DNA of 64,000 nucleotides from Oscarella lobularis (GCF_947507565.1 NC_089177.1:1302001-1366000), one strand, 5' to 3'. Positions 1-13,460 are shown, counted from the stretch's first letter. The notes: generated from the letters alone by a model not told the origin. Program-made: numbers and translations.

Positions 1-2862
1 TCGACGGATCCGCCGACGACAGCAATACTTTGAGGAGGTTCGTTGACGTCGACGACGGCAACGCTGAAACGACGAGCGACGAATAATCCTTTGGAATCCG
101 TTGAACGAATCGTGATGTAATGCTGGGATTGGGTCTCGTAGTCGAGAAGGCCGCTAACAAGAAGCGCTGCCGAACATTTCGTCTTCGCGGACTGAAAAAA
201 GAACGATAAAAAATTATTTAGAAAATCATTTCTGCTTACCGGTACATCTGTGACTGCCTTGCAGGTTACAGGTCCTAATGCGAATCGGCCATTTGCATCG
301 CCGTCCAGACGAAAGCTCAACGACTCCTTTTCGTCGCGGTCATATGCGATAGTCGTTCCGACGACCGTTCCCTTTGAAGAATTCTCTTGAACTCTGGGCT
401 GGTCGTCGAGAAATGACAATTGCCCTGTCTCATCGGTTATAGCGATCTTGATTGGAGGCTCGTTTACGTTCAGAACCTCGATTGTAAACACTTTCACCAC
501 CTAAGAGAAATGTCAAAAATTCCAGTGACAGCGAGGAGACAAACATGTGATAAAGCGTACCTTCATTGACGGATTGCCATTGTCTCGTGCCTCGACGGTC
601 ACAGAATGACTTTTCGCCGTCTCGTAATTGGCCGCCGATGCCTTTTGAAGTTCATTTCCAACAATCTTAAACATGCCATTATCATCGTCTAATAGAGTGA
701 ACGACAGCTTCTGCGATGCATCTTCGTCTCTCGCGGTCAACGTTCCTACTCGCGTTCCCACCGGCTCGTTTTCGTGAACGTCGTTGCTCGATAAATCGAG
801 CGCTCTCGGCTTATCGTTCGCATCGGTGACTTTGATCGTCAGTGTCACGTCGATTGAAAGTGCCGGCGAACCGCTGTCCGTCACTCGTACTTTGATTGTG
901 TGCTGCTGTGCCGTTTCGTAGTTCAGAAGACATTCAACGCCGCCCAACGCCAAACACTTCACATTCGACGCCGCCACTTTCAAAACTGCTCCATCCAATC
1001 GGAATCGACCCGAGACGTCGTCAAGTAGAGTATAAGTAAACGTCTGCGAGTTATCGGGATCGACAGTCGACAGTGTCCCAATCACCATATTCATTGGACT
1101 ATTCTCTACGACGACGTTCTTATTCAAGCTAACTGACGTCGGTCTCTCGTTCACGTCTAAGACCTTGATAGTGAACGACTTTGTCGTTGACAGAGAAGGC
1201 GATCCGCTGTCAGTCGATTTCACAGTAATAGTGTGTTTAGTGGCTATCTCGTAGTTGAGATTGGCTGATGACGACACTTTCACTTTGTCACCGTCCAAAA
1301 CGAATCGACCTCCGGCATCGTTGATCAATGAGTACTTGTACGTTTGAGCGGTATCATCGTCTACTGTACGTAGTTTTCCGACTAAGGCGCCATTCTTGCT
1401 TTCAACGACAGCTGGAGAGATGCCGCCGAGAAAAACGATGTTCTAAACGGAATGAGATGCACGTTCAAAGGTATAGGATCATTGAAAGCGGTCAGTACCG
1501 TTGGCTGTTCATTGACGTCTATGATCTTCACAGTAAAACTCACTGTCTTGAACAGTCCACCTTTGTCCGTTGCTCGAACGATGATGCTGTGCTGCGCATT
1601 CGCTTCGAAGTCGAGCACGCTATTCACGGTGACCTGAGCAATGCACACCGTTTTGACACCCTACACACGATCCTTATTTAACCAAAGAAAGCAGTTCTGC
1701 TCCCACATTCTTACGGAAATTGATTTCGTCGCAGTACACGTTACCGATTTTCCCGTTGCCACTTTAAATCTTCCCCCGGCGTCGTCGTCGAGTGAGAATG
1801 TCAACGTTTGTCCAGCATCTGCGTCGTGCGCCTCCACGATGCCAACTACAGTGCCAATCGCCGAGCCTTCGTTCACTTCGGGAGCGCCATCGACGAAACT
1901 CCGTTGACCGCCGGTGTCTCTAAAACTCACAGTCACGGGAGGTTCGTTCACGTTTAGAACTTCAATGACGAATTTCTTGTTTGTCTGATTAGGAAAAAGT
2001 TACTTTCAAAGAACAGTTGTCATGCATTTGAACTCACCGATTTTGCGCCATCTGTGACTTCCACTTTGATAACGTGCGACACTTTCGTTTCGTAATTTGT
2101 CGACTTCGCTTTCAGAAGCTGATTACCTTTCAATGTAAATTGCCCATTATCGTCGTCGAGTAGTTTATAGGTAAGAGTGTCTCCAGCGTCTTCGTCTGTA
2201 GCAGTAAACGTTCCTACTAAAGCCCCTGCCGGTTTATTCTCATGGACCCGAAACGTGTCAATTTCAAGGTTCCTCGGCTGATCGTTTTGGTTCGTAACGA
2301 AAACGGTGAGAACAAAGTCTCGACTCATCGCCGGACTCCCGCTATCCGTCGCACGAACGACAATCTTGTGCGATTTATCCGATTCGTAGTTGAGTTTGCA
2401 GTCGGATCCCCCGTAAGCAAGACAGCGAGTATTCGAAACGGCGACCTTTACCAGCCCGTTCACAATCATAAATCGATCGTCCGCCGCATCGACGAGGGTG
2501 AATGTCAACTTTTGACCGCTGTCCGGATCCGTTCCACGAAGTGCGCCGACAACTGTGCCCTTGGCGCTGTTCTCCGGCACTTTGTTTCCCGTCAGGGTGA
2601 CGACACTAGGAGCTTCGTTCACATCTCTGACGTAGACTGTTAATTTCCTCTCAACGAACAGAGAGCCAGTATCGGTTGACCGAACCACGATAGTATACTG
2701 AGATTGACGCTCGTAGTCCAAATTGGCGTTGGGCGACGTCATGAGATTCGCTCCCTGGATGACAAATAGCCCGCCAGCCGAATTCGTCAACGAGTACGTG
2801 TGTTTGTCCGCCGGATCTCTGTCCGACGTCGTGAAACTTGCCACGATCGCGTTGTTTAGATT
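1..2862 (-). repeat. Eight-cadherin tandem unit, copy 1
   Basis: This segment matches 2863-5720 nearly base for base in many places, including intron positions. The 271-residue blocks at 513-1328 and 3370-4185 differ at only a modest number of residues. The unit holds eight cadherin repeats. The left edge is the window edge, so the true unit boundary may be phased differently. Confidence 0.8.
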
Positions 2863-5800
2863 CTCGTTGATTGATCCGCCGACGACGGCGATACTTTGAG
2901 GAGGTTCGTTGACGTCGACGACGGCGATACTGAAACGACGAGCGACGAATAATCCTTTGGAATCCGTCGAACGAATCGTGATGTAATGTTGGGATTGGGT
3001 CTCGTAGTCGAGAAGGCCACTAACAAGAAGAGCTGCTGAACATTTCGTCTTCGCGGACTGAAAAAGAAGGATAAGCGTTTAGATACTTAGAAAGTCATTT
3101 CTGCTTACCAGTACATTTGCGACAGCGTTGCAGGTTACCGGTCCTAATGCGAATCGGCCTTTCGCACTGTCGTCCAGGCGAAAACTCAACGACTCCTTTT
3201 CGTCGCGGTCATATGCGATTGCCGTTCCGACAACCGTCCCTTTTGCGGAATTCTCTTCAACTCTGGGCTGGTCGTCGGAAAATGACAATTGCCCTTTCTC
3301 ATCTGTGATATTGATTTTGATTGGAGGCTCGTTTACGTTCAGAACCTCGATAGTAAACACTTTCACTACCTAAGAGATAAAAATCACAATCAGTAGATAC
3401 AGATAAGAAAAGCCTACTTTCATCGACGGTTTCCCATTGTCGCGTGCCTCAATGGTCACAGAATGACTCTTTGCCGTCTCGTAGTTGGCCGACAAAGCTT
3501 TTTGAAGTTCATTTCCAACGATTTTAAACATACCATTGTCGTCGTCTAATAGAATGAACGACAGCTTCTGCGACGAATCCTCGTCTATCGCTGTCAACGT
3601 TCCTATTCTCTTTCCCGCCGGCTGGTTTTCGTAAACGTCGTTGTTTGATAAACTGAGCGCTCTCGGTCTATCGTTCGCATCGGTGACTTTGATCGTCAAT
3701 GTCACGTCTATTGAAAGTGCCGGCGAACCGCTGTCCGTCACTCGTACTTTGATCGTGTGCTGCTGTGCCGTTTCGTAGTTCAGAAGACATTCACTGCCGC
3801 CCAACGCCAAACACTTCACATTCGACGCGGCTACTTTCAAAACGGCTCCATCCAATCGGAATCGACCCGAGTCACCGTCAAGTAGAGTGTAAGTAAACGT
3901 CTGTGAGTTATCCGGATCGACAGTCGACAGTGTCCCAATCATCGTATTCATGGGACTATTCTCTACGACGACGTTCCTATCCAAACGAACTGACGTCGGT
4001 CGCTCGTTCACGTCTAAAACTTTGATGGAGAACGACTTTGTCGTCGACAGAGAAGGTGATCCGCTGTCAGTCGATTTCACAGTAATAGTGTATTTAGTGG
4101 CTATCTCGTAATCAAGATTGGCTGATGACGACACTTTCACCTTGTTACCGTCCAAAACGAATCGACCTCCGGCATCGTCGATCAATGCGTACTTATGCGT
4201 TTGAGCGGCATCTACGTCTACCGTAAGCAGCTGTCCAACAAAAGCGCCGTTCGTGTTTTCGACGACAGCTGGAGAGATGCCACCGGCAAAGATAATGTTC
4301 TAAAATTCAAAATGAGATGAGCGGTCATACCATCTGGTAAGCAGTGGTTACCGTTGGCTGTTCATTAACGTCTACGACCTTCACAGTGAAACGCTTCGTC
4401 TTGAACAATCCACCTTTGTCTGTTGCCCGAACAATGATGCTGTGCTGAGCATTTGCTTCGTAATTGAGCGCTTTACTCACGGTCACCTGTGTTACGCATA
4501 TCGTCTTGACACCCTAAATATAGCGTCGTTTAAATCATAGAAAATTTTCTGCTGCCACCTTACCGATATCGATTTGGTCGAGCTACACGTCACCGACTTT
4601 CCCGCTTTAAATCGTCCTCCAGCGTCGTCGTCGAGCGAGATGGTTAGCGATTGCCCTGCATCTTCGTCGTGTGCCTCCAAGACGCCAACTACGGTGCCTA
4701 TCGCCGAATTCTCATTCACTTTGAGAACGTTGTTTTTGAGGATGATAGTTACAGGTGGTTCGTTTACGTTCAGAACCTCGATAACGAATATTCTGTTCAT
4801 CTACAGATAACAATTCCTATATTGACAACTACGCTGTTTTGATTGGAGGATAAAACTCACCGATTTTGCTGGTTTCCCGCTATCTTTTACCTCTACTTCG
4901 ACTGTGTGCAATACTTTCGTTTCATAATCAGTTGATTTGGCCTTTAAGAGTCGATTCCCTCTCAACAGAAATTGCCCATTATCGTCGTCGAGTAGTTTAT
5001 AGATGAGAGTGTCTCCGGTGTCTTCGTCCGTAGCGGTAAGCGTTCCCACTAACGTACCCGCCGGCTTGTTCTCATACACTTGGAACGTGTCGATTTCGAG
5101 ATTTCGTGGCTGATCGTTCGAGTTCGTCACGAAAACGGTAAGGGAAAAGTTGCGACTCATCGCCGGACTCCCGTTATCCGTCGCACGAACAACAATCGTG
5201 TGCGTTTTCGCCGATTCGTAGTTGAGCTTGCAGTCGGATCCGCCATAGGCGAGACAGCGGGAATTCGAAACAGCGACCTTAACCAACCCGTTCTCTATCT
5301 TAAAGCGACCGTTTGCTGTATCCACAATGGCGAACGTCATCGTCTGTCCTCTGTCCGGATCCGTTCCAGAGAGTACGCCAACAGTCGTACCACTCGGGCT
5401 ATTCTCCGCCACTTGATTGCCTGTCAGCTTTGCAGCAGTCGGCATTTCATTCACGTCTCTCACGTACACCGTGATTTTCTTATCAACGTACAGAGAACCA
5501 GAATCGGTTGACCTTACCACAACTGTGTATTGAGATTGGACTTCGTAGTCCAAATTGGCATTCGGTGCCGTCATCAGATTTGCCCCATTGATGAAGAATC
5601 GTCCACCTGCTGAATTTGTTAACGTGTACGTGTGTTTGTCTGCCGGATCGTCGTCTTTGGTCGTAAAACTTGCGACCACGACATTGTTCTGCATTTCGGC
5701 GACTGTTCCGCCAGTGACCGAGATACTTTGAGGGGGGTCGTTGACGTCGGCGATGACGACAGTGAAACGACGAGCGATGAACAATCCTTTCGAATCCGTG

Positions 5801-8800
5801 GAACGAACCGTGATGGAGCGCTGCTTGCTTCCGTTGAGAGACCCTTTGACTTTGAGCGTCGTCGAGCACATCGAACGTACGCCCTAGGAGAAAGATCAGC
5901 ACGTGCCAATTAGAAATAATAAATGAAGGATTTTCTTACCGGTTTGCTAGTCACGCGCTGACACGTCATCGTTCCAAGTGAAAAGCGCTTTCCCGAGTCA
6001 TCGTCCAAACGGAGCGTCAAACCCTCGCCGTTGTCCGGATCAAAGCTGACGACTCGGCCTACGTTCGTACCAATAGGCGAATTTTCGTTGACACGAGGTT
6101 TGTCCTGGTTGAATGAAAGCTGCCCGTTTTCATCCGTAACGCTAATGCTGAGAGGAGTCTCGTTCACGTCGAGAATTTCTATGGTAAAATTCTCCGAAAT
6201 CTAGAAAATACAGATTCCACAAGGGTGGCCCAGCAGAGGAACGACGGACAGATACACAAGCACTGAGCTTACCGATAGCGAAGGGCGGCCGTTGTCTTTT
6301 GCCCGAACAGTCACCTTGTACGCTTGGGCTATCTCGTAGTTGGGCACCTTTGCCACAAGCAGTCGATTTCCGACAATTTTAAACATCCCGCCGCCGTTAT
6401 TCGTCAACGTGAACGTAATCGTGTCGCCGTCCTCGTCGCTCGCCGAAAAAAGTCCTACAACCGTTCCAGCGGCACTATTCTCTTTCACTTTATTGTAACT
6501 CAATCGGAGACTTCGCGGTTTATCGTTGACGTCAGTCAAGACGATCTTGATCGTGTAGTCGACAGATAGCGCCGGCGAACCATTATCCGTCGCCCGTACG
6601 ATGACGCTGTATTCCTTCTTCGCTTCGAAATTCAAAAGGCAATCGTTTCCACCGTTAGCCAAGCAGCGGACATTCGACGCCGCGACTTTGACGACGTCGC
6701 CGTCCAAACGAAACCTCCCGTTGGCACTGTCGAGAAGCGTGTATGTAAATGTCTGACGAATCTTCCTCGAATTATCGGGATCTTTGGTCGAGAGCCTTCC
6801 TATCACCGTACCGGCACCCTTATTCTCCGGAACGCGATTGTTTCCTAGACTAACGAGAGTCGGCTTCTCGTTGACATCGACTACTTTAATGACGAAATCT
6901 TTCGCTATCGACTTTGCCGGCGATCCGTTGTCGGTCGAAGTCACCGTAATCTTGTACTGGGTCGCCGTTTCGTAGTCCAAATTAGCCGACGAAGAGACGC
7001 GAATTTCGCTTCCGACGACCACGAAGCGACCTCCGGCGTCGTTCGTTAGGAAATACTTGTGCGACTGCGACGCGTCGTCGTCGATCGTGACGAGATTCCC
7101 CACGACGGCGCCGTTCTTTTGCTCTTGGACTTCCGACGACGATAGTGTTATATCCTGATAGAGAACTTGCAATGAAAGCGCGAGACGTTAGACGATTTTT
7201 TGGCTCACCGTGGGAGGGTCGTTCGTGTCGACGACTTCTATTCTGAAGCGTTCGGTTTTGGCGTGTTTGTTCTGGTCTGTTGCGCGAACTATGATATTGC
7301 GATACTTTCCGTTTTCGTGGTTCAGAGTTTTTTCGGCGAGAATTTTCGCTGAACACACCATAAACCCACCCTGAGAGAAGAAGACTCTCGTCTGCTACGT
7401 ACGGGCAAATGTTTTTACGCGTGTTCTTACCGATCTCGCGCACGAGCTTGGCGCTGCTATGCTGAATCGACCTCCGGCACTGTCGTCCAAAGACAGCGTC
7501 AGTGTCCCCGGATCCGGATCTTTCGCTTCCACTGTTCCAACGACGGTTTTCAGAGAACTTCTCTCATTCACTCGTGGAGAATTGACGACGAAAGAAAGCT
7601 GGCCGCTCGTATCTTTGAATACGATTGACACGGGCGGTTCCGGTCCATCCAATACTTCGATCGTAAACTTGGCCGTCGTCTAAAAAACCTCCATTGACGT
7701 AAAACTACTCTGTGGAAAAACTTCAACTCACCGATTTTTTTGGCGATCCGCTGTCCGTCACTTTGACCGTAACACTGTGAAATTTCTTCGTCTCGAAGTC
7801 CAGCAACTTGGCCTTGACCAGCTGCGCTCCCTTCAACGTAAATCGTCCGCCGTCGCTATTCGTCAACTGATAGGAAAAAATCTGCCCCGCGTCTTCGTCC
7901 GAAGCGCTCAGCGTCCCAATCACCGTCCCAATCGCCGCTTTCTCATTCACTTTATATTTATCAATAACGAGATTGCGCGGTTGATCGTTCGCGTCCGTCA
8001 AGTAGACTGTTAACGTCGTGTCGCGACTCAATGCCGGACTCCCGTTATCCGTCGCGCGTACGACGATCTTATAAGATCGCGCCGTCTCGTAGTTCAGCTT
8101 GCATTCAGACCCGCCCATGGCGAGACAACGCGCATTCGAGATTGCTACTTGAAGGTCGTTATTGACGATGCGGAATCTTCCACCGGCACTGTTGATCAGC
8201 GTTAACGTCACTCGCTGACGCGACGACACCTCGTTGTCCGGATCGCTGACGGAAAGCGTCCCGACTTTCGTTCCCTGGGGACTATTTTCCGCCAAGGTCG
8301 ACGACGGCAGCGCGACGACGCCGGGCGTCTCGTTTTCATCTGTCACGCGAATGACGAAGCTTCTCTCGATCGATCGCGAGCCCGAGTCGGTCGATTGGAC
8401 GACGATCGTGTACTGCGAACCGGTTTCGTGATTCAAGTTCGCGTTCGAAGCGGTCTTGAGCGTTGCGCCGACGAGAACGAATCGTCCTCCGGCCGAATTT
8501 CGCAGCTTGTACGTGTGCGAATCGCCGCTGTCGTCGTCGGTCGTTTGAAAAGTGCCGACAGTTGCGCCGTTTTGGTTCTCGACGACGGCGCTGTTCGATA
8601 GGGAAATGCCTCGAGGGGGGTCGTTGACGTCGACGATGCGGATGGTATAGGTGGCCGTCTTGAAAAGATTGTGGCTGTCCGTCGCTCGTACGACGATTGC
8701 GTGAGAAGTGCTCGTCTCGTAATCCAGCGCCCCGCTGACGACTAGAGGAACCGTGCACATCGTTTTCCAACCCTGTGCAGAAAAGAGAAATGCATGCATA

Positions 8801-11800
8801 TAGTGTCCACGTACACACATGCTATTCCAGAGACTCCTACTTTGTCTAACATCTCTCTTTCTGTGGCCCTCCGGTCAAAATCTAGCTATAGCCTCCCAAG
8901 GACTAGCACGGCTAATTTCGTACGAGGACGCGGGGCACCAGACGTGTTAAGGGACTGATAAAACGCAACTACGCTTTTCCAAGTACAAAAAGCGCTGCAC
9001 TATCTCTCTAATTTCTCTATCGTAAAAAAATTGCTCTCGCAAGAGGAAATAAACTTACATTGACGTTGACTGGAGTGCACGAAGCCCCTTTCGTCTTCGC
9101 CGAAAATCTTCCGCCAGCCGAGTTGTCAAGGCCCCAAACGAGCTTCGCCCCGGCGTCTGGATCGTAAGCGACCAACGTTCCGACGCCAGTCCCTCTGGCC
9201 AAATTCTCGTCGCAAATCGGAGTATTATTCGCAAATACCTTCTTTCCGCCCGACGACGTAAAGACGATGCTCGCCGGCGGCTCGGGATCATTCAATATCT
9301 CAATTGTGAAGCGTTTCGACGCCGTCATCGCTGGCTTGCAGCTGTCTTTTACTTGAACGACAATCACGTATCTCGTCGTCGTTTCGTAGTCGATTAGACC
9401 TGACGATCCTCTCACGACTACGTTCTTGTTTCGAATTGCGAATCGGTCGCCAGCACTGTCTGTGATAGTGTAGGTCAGTTGACCACCATCTTCGTCTGAA
9501 GCGGACAGTGTTCCTATTTTCGTGTTTACCGGCGCGTTTTCCTTCAGTTTGTAGCCCGAAAGAGCGAGATTTGTAGGCCTGTCGCACATGTCCCGCACGT
9601 AGATCGTAAACGACTTGTCGACGTATTTCGGCGGCGATCCGTTGTCCGAACTGCGGACTACAATCGTATGCGTCCTCTTCGTTTCGTAGTTGAAATTCGC
9701 AATGGCGACGACAAGTTGCTTTCCTAGAATTAGAAACCGGCCTCCTGCGCTGTTGAGCAGTTTGAGTGCGTGCGATTGCCCTATGTCTGGATCAATGGTG
9801 GTAAAGGAGCCGATGACTGTGCCAATTCCACTGTTTTCCTTCACATTGCTATTGGATAGCTAGATAAAATACAGAAAATATTATTGCCTTGTAAAAAAAA
9901 TCGAAATAGCCCCCCATTAATGTGTACGAAAGCGGCTTACTGATATAGAAGTTGGAGCCTCATTTACATTCACTATTTCGATAGTGATCGAAGCTGACAC
10001 AGACAGACCACCTGGGTCAGTGCTGCGCACTTTTATAGTGTACCTGCATGCAAAGAGCAATGAACGACGAATAGAAAGGTACCTCCATTAAAAGACTCGC
10101 CTGGATAAAGATTCGTAGTTGGGACTAAAGTTGATGATGAGCGAGTTTTTGTTTAAACTAAATAAACGCCCGGGGTTGCTCACGAAGCTGTACGAATGAA
10201 CATCGTTGGAGTTCGGATCTGACGTAGTGAACACGCCGACTACCCTTCCTTTGGGAACGTTCTCCGCAACCCTGTAAGAAGTAGGAGAAATCTAGAACAA
10301 AAGCCTCGTCGCTTTAGTCAAAACGTCATAGCTGTTCTAACGCTGCTCGGTGGCTGGTTGATTCGAGAACAGTAGACAGTGCTGTAAGGCGTCCACACGC
10401 CCGACGCTTGACACTTGATCGTCGTCACACCGCCCGCAAGTTTATAGCCAGCTGGACACAGGATCGAACACACTTGGTTGTACGTTGTTCCGCGGGGGCA
10501 CAAGAACGACGGATATTTGCACGTCGTGCCGTACACGGTGTTTCGGGGGCAATACTTCACCGAGGGCTGGAGGCAATTGCGAGGTAAGCACGACTTCTTG
10601 TCAAGATGGGACAGATAGTAACCGCTCTTGCATGAGCACTTTCCGCGAAGACAGTTGTGCTGGCAACCCCCATTAGGCAGGCCACAATTTGAACTGTCCT
10701 AAAGAGAAACGATTATGTCTGGCCTTCAAATTCCTGTTTAGTACACAAGCAATTAACGTATCTGCGTGGGTAAAAGGAGCTATGGTTGGGTAGTCAAACA
10801 TTGGCGACTATTACGGCATAACGGTTCAAACTCTAGATAGTCTATAGAGATACCTACAGTTTTTCCATCTCCACAAAATAATTTTATAGGGTATTTTTAA
10901 CTCAATAGACATTTTTCCTACGTCGATTCAACGAGGTATCGGTACGAAGGATCTAGTATTAAACCTTAAGAGTGGGACACGCTTTCCCGTTGCATCTCTG
11001 AGCCGTCACAATGGCTCGATTGCGCCATCTCACACCAACACTGCATTGAACTGGACACGATCCCCAATTGCCCCATCCGCTGACCTGAGAAAATCGTTCC
11101 AGCGCGCGAAGAGTGAAAACCAAGGCGCTTCAGCTTACCTGACAGTCTCTGTTCGCCGCATACGACGTGCAGGCAGTCGACTCGATCAGCGAACAAGCAT
11201 TTCCGCCGCAAGAAGCAGGCATTTTTATCGAACGCGTGCGAGTCTTCTTCCCGCTGCCGCACTGATTACTGCACGCTGACCACGAGGACCAAGAGCCTGG
11301 CACGCAGTCGCGACGCGTGCCTACAACGCAAACAGCTGACGAGATGAGAGCTGGACACGCCGTTCCCCCGTGTGCCGGCTGCCTTATAATGGTTCGCGTT
11401 CTATATCTATGAAAGCGGTATTTACGGTGAAGCCGAGGAAAGAGAGTTTTCTTGCCTGCGTCCCGAGCCACAGCTCTGTGAACATGAGCCCCAGTTGGTC
11501 CATGCGTTGAAATCGCAATTCACTGGGCAAGGAATTGAGCACGGCCTTGAGTCTGATAAGGAGATCGAGCACGTCCCCCTGCATAGCGCCGGAGAAATCA
11601 CCGAACGTGAGCGAGAAATCGTTCCTGGACCGCATATCCTATTATTCGCCTTGCAACTTCCAAAAGCAGACCACTGACTCACCTGAAAACAACAACAATT
11701 AGATATCTGATCACGAAAAGACAGCTGACTGTATGCAAAGGTCACGACTCCCAACATAAGGTTCTGTAAGCCGCATAGCAAACATTTCAACTTTAAACAC

Positions 11801-12967
11801 TCACACGGCACTCAATAATTCGTGTTTATGCTAGTTTAGAAGTGTAGCCGAGTGCTGCTCATTATTCTAGGTGTAAGACTGTGCAGTCGTGACCGTGCCT
11901 GTACTATTCTCGCTACAAATACACTTATTATCTACTTGCCCTGCAATTGATTATCAGATAGCGCTGGCATCCTTGAGACGAAACGCTCGGGCAGGGCGTC
12001 CCACCGCATTTCGGCTGGACAGTAATCACAGGAAGTCTCGCTCTGGTTCCGGGTCCGCAAGTGCCACTGCACTGAGACCAGCTGCCCCACGTATACTGAC
12101 AATTGACGACGCAGCATGGACCCTTCGTCGGTCTAGTCTGCCTCGTCGTAGGGCAACTTTTTCCGCCGCACGAAGCCGCCTGCACGATTGATCGAGTGCG
12201 AACTTGAGTCACCGTTTTGTCGCAGATAAGGGCCGGCGACCAATTGGACCACGCGCTACTGACTTGGCAGTCGACAGGGCAACATCGGCCCAGCGGCGGA
12301 AGGCAATTTCTCCTCTGGAAGTTGGAGCCCGTGCAAGTTCCGCCGCACGACGCCGGCGTAATTGTCGTTCGAGTTCGATTCTGATTCCAGCCCCAGCCCG
12401 GCAGGAGCGGGTTGTGAACGCACGTGCTCGTGCAAGATCCCCAGCTGCTCCACTGACTCTTCACGCAGCTGGATAAAGGAAAAACATAAGACAACCGGTA
12501 CAGTATCTTTAACGGACGCGCTTAAGATCTTATACAGGCACAGAGAACATAAATAATATTTGAGTCTATCGCTTTGGCACGGCCAACTTCGGGGGGGCAG
12601 TGTTAATCTATAAAGGCAAATGACCTCTGCCCTCTACAAACACCCACGCAGAGACAAAGCCTACCGATAAACGTCGACTCTTTCAAATCGCTTACTTGAG
12701 AGAACACTTTCTTGACTCGACTTTTATCAAAGCGCAGTGGCTCTGCGACGACGTCTGAGAACGATACTGGGTGCCAGTCAGACCCAAACAAAGGCATATG
12801 CCCCAGTTCGACCAAGCGCTGTAGACACATGGTGGCGGTGGCGGCGGCGGTGGCGGCGGCGGTGGCGGCGGCGGACGACGACGACGACGACCGCTCCATA
12901 AGAAACCATCAACACCACCAAGGAACAGAAGGAGAATTAAGACGACGAGAAAAGATGAAGGCTTCAT
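1..12967 (-). CDS. Giant TSP1-EGF-CCP-cadherin adhesion protein (3' end off window)
   Basis: The gene begins with an ATG at 12967 followed by a clear signal peptide (MKPSSFLVVLILLLFLGGVDG). Then come a run of five Arg and fifteen Pro, about eight thrombospondin type-1 domains, an EGF-like and a CCP-like module, and about 28 cadherin-type repeats that continue past base 1. Exon 1 is 12967-12696 and exon 2 is 12471-11940; later exons are separated mostly by introns near 50 nt. About 3,500 residues are visible and no stop or membrane segment is reached. Cadherin repeats and TSP1 domains are extracellular, so the product is inferred to be a secreted or surface adhesion/matrix protein. The order TSP1 array then cadherin array is unusual. 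That it is a single gene is inferred from continuous strand, matching phases and short gaps. A split at the longer gap 10966-10700 cannot be excluded. Confidence 0.8.
2863..5720 (-). repeat. Eight-cadherin tandem unit, copy 2
   Basis: This is the second copy of the octet-cadherin unit, with matching intron positions (about 3060-3110, 3370-3416, 4301-4350). A third, older and clearly diverged octet lies at roughly 5720-8640. The gradient suggests that the array grew by successive unequal exchange, most recently at its C-terminal side. Confidence 0.8.
10318..10700 (-). other. EGF-like plus CCP/sushi-like exon linking TSP1 and cadherin arrays
   Basis: The residues NCGLPNGGCQHNC, then CSCKSGYYL and KSC, fit a coagulation/matrix-type EGF module. 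They are followed by a cysteine-rich stretch with GTTYNQVC, CPAGYKL, IKCQASGVW and a final C, which is CCP-like. The exon lies between the last TSP1 exon (about 11085-10970) and the first cadherin exon (ending about 10277), on the same strand. Confidence 0.75.
10966..12471 (-). other. Thrombospondin type-1 repeat array (about seven units here, eight with exon 1)
   Basis: The domains carry the WxxWxxC start, the CGxGxxxRxR core and the GGxxCP stretch. Exon 2 (12471-11940) has three units; the exons at 11682-11456, 11406-11130 and about 11085-10970 carry the rest. One unit is split by a 49-nt intron (11407-11455). Joining across it gives CGSGRR-YRTRTI-PAHGGTACP, an exact TSP1 core, which supports the splice. 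TSP1 domains bind glycosaminoglycans and matrix and are typically C-mannosylated and O-fucosylated. Confidence 0.88.
12831..12889 (-). repeat. Poly-Pro/poly-Arg coding microsatellite
   Basis: The plus strand is a run of GGN triplets (12831-12875) followed by five ACG triplets. On the coding strand this is five Arg codons then fifteen Pro codons, directly after the signal peptide of the TSP1-cadherin protein. The tract uses two proline codons in an irregular pattern. Slippage polymorphism is likely. Confidence 0.9.
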
Positions 12968-13460
12968 CTCTTCAAAGATATGAGTCGAGTCGAGCGAGCA
13001 TCCTTCCTAGATCCTCTCCCCCGCCGTTATTGCCACCGACCAATCCCCAGCGAGACAGAGAACGAGTAAACAATCTTCGCACGCGACAAGAGTCGATGCG
13101 CCCGATGATAGTCTCGTCGGAAGACCAATCAGGGCGCGTCGCATCGCGTCGAGCACGCAAAGATCACGCTCGATTTTGTTGACAAAATAGATAAGGAATT
13201 TCTACCACGAGATCGAGCGACCTATCTCCGTCGTCGCTCGGGCTGCGAACGAGTTCGTACTAAGCCGTTTTTTGTTGCTTTGGCTCCATAGTAATTAGAG
13301 AGTCGGTGATTTTGCGAGAAACGAAGCAGCAGTTGGTCGGGAAAGGAGGATTTCGACGCTTCTTTGACGGCTTGAAGTAGTTATAGATTCGGACGATTCA
13401 GAGAGGATGGGGATTGGCGTTGCAGCAGGCTCAGGCTGCGCTGTCAGATCTCGATCCGCC

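Larger units (their letters stand above)
1..10277 (-). other. Array of about 28 cadherin-type repeats
   Basis: The recurring 100-110 residue unit reads ENxxxGTxVGxL, then D(E/P)DxGQ, then xDxxGGRF, then LDYE/LNYE, then VRxxDxGxP, then DVNDxP. This is the cadherin fold signature, with calcium-ligand motifs near each boundary (DxND, DxD, LDYE). Counting the LDYE-type motif gives eight units per 2.86 kb and about 28 units in all. Introns of about 50-65 nt recur at equivalent places, for example near 192-240, 499-562, 4801-4860 and 5884-5940. The protein continues beyond base 1, so total repeat number and any membrane anchor are unknown. Confidence 0.88.
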
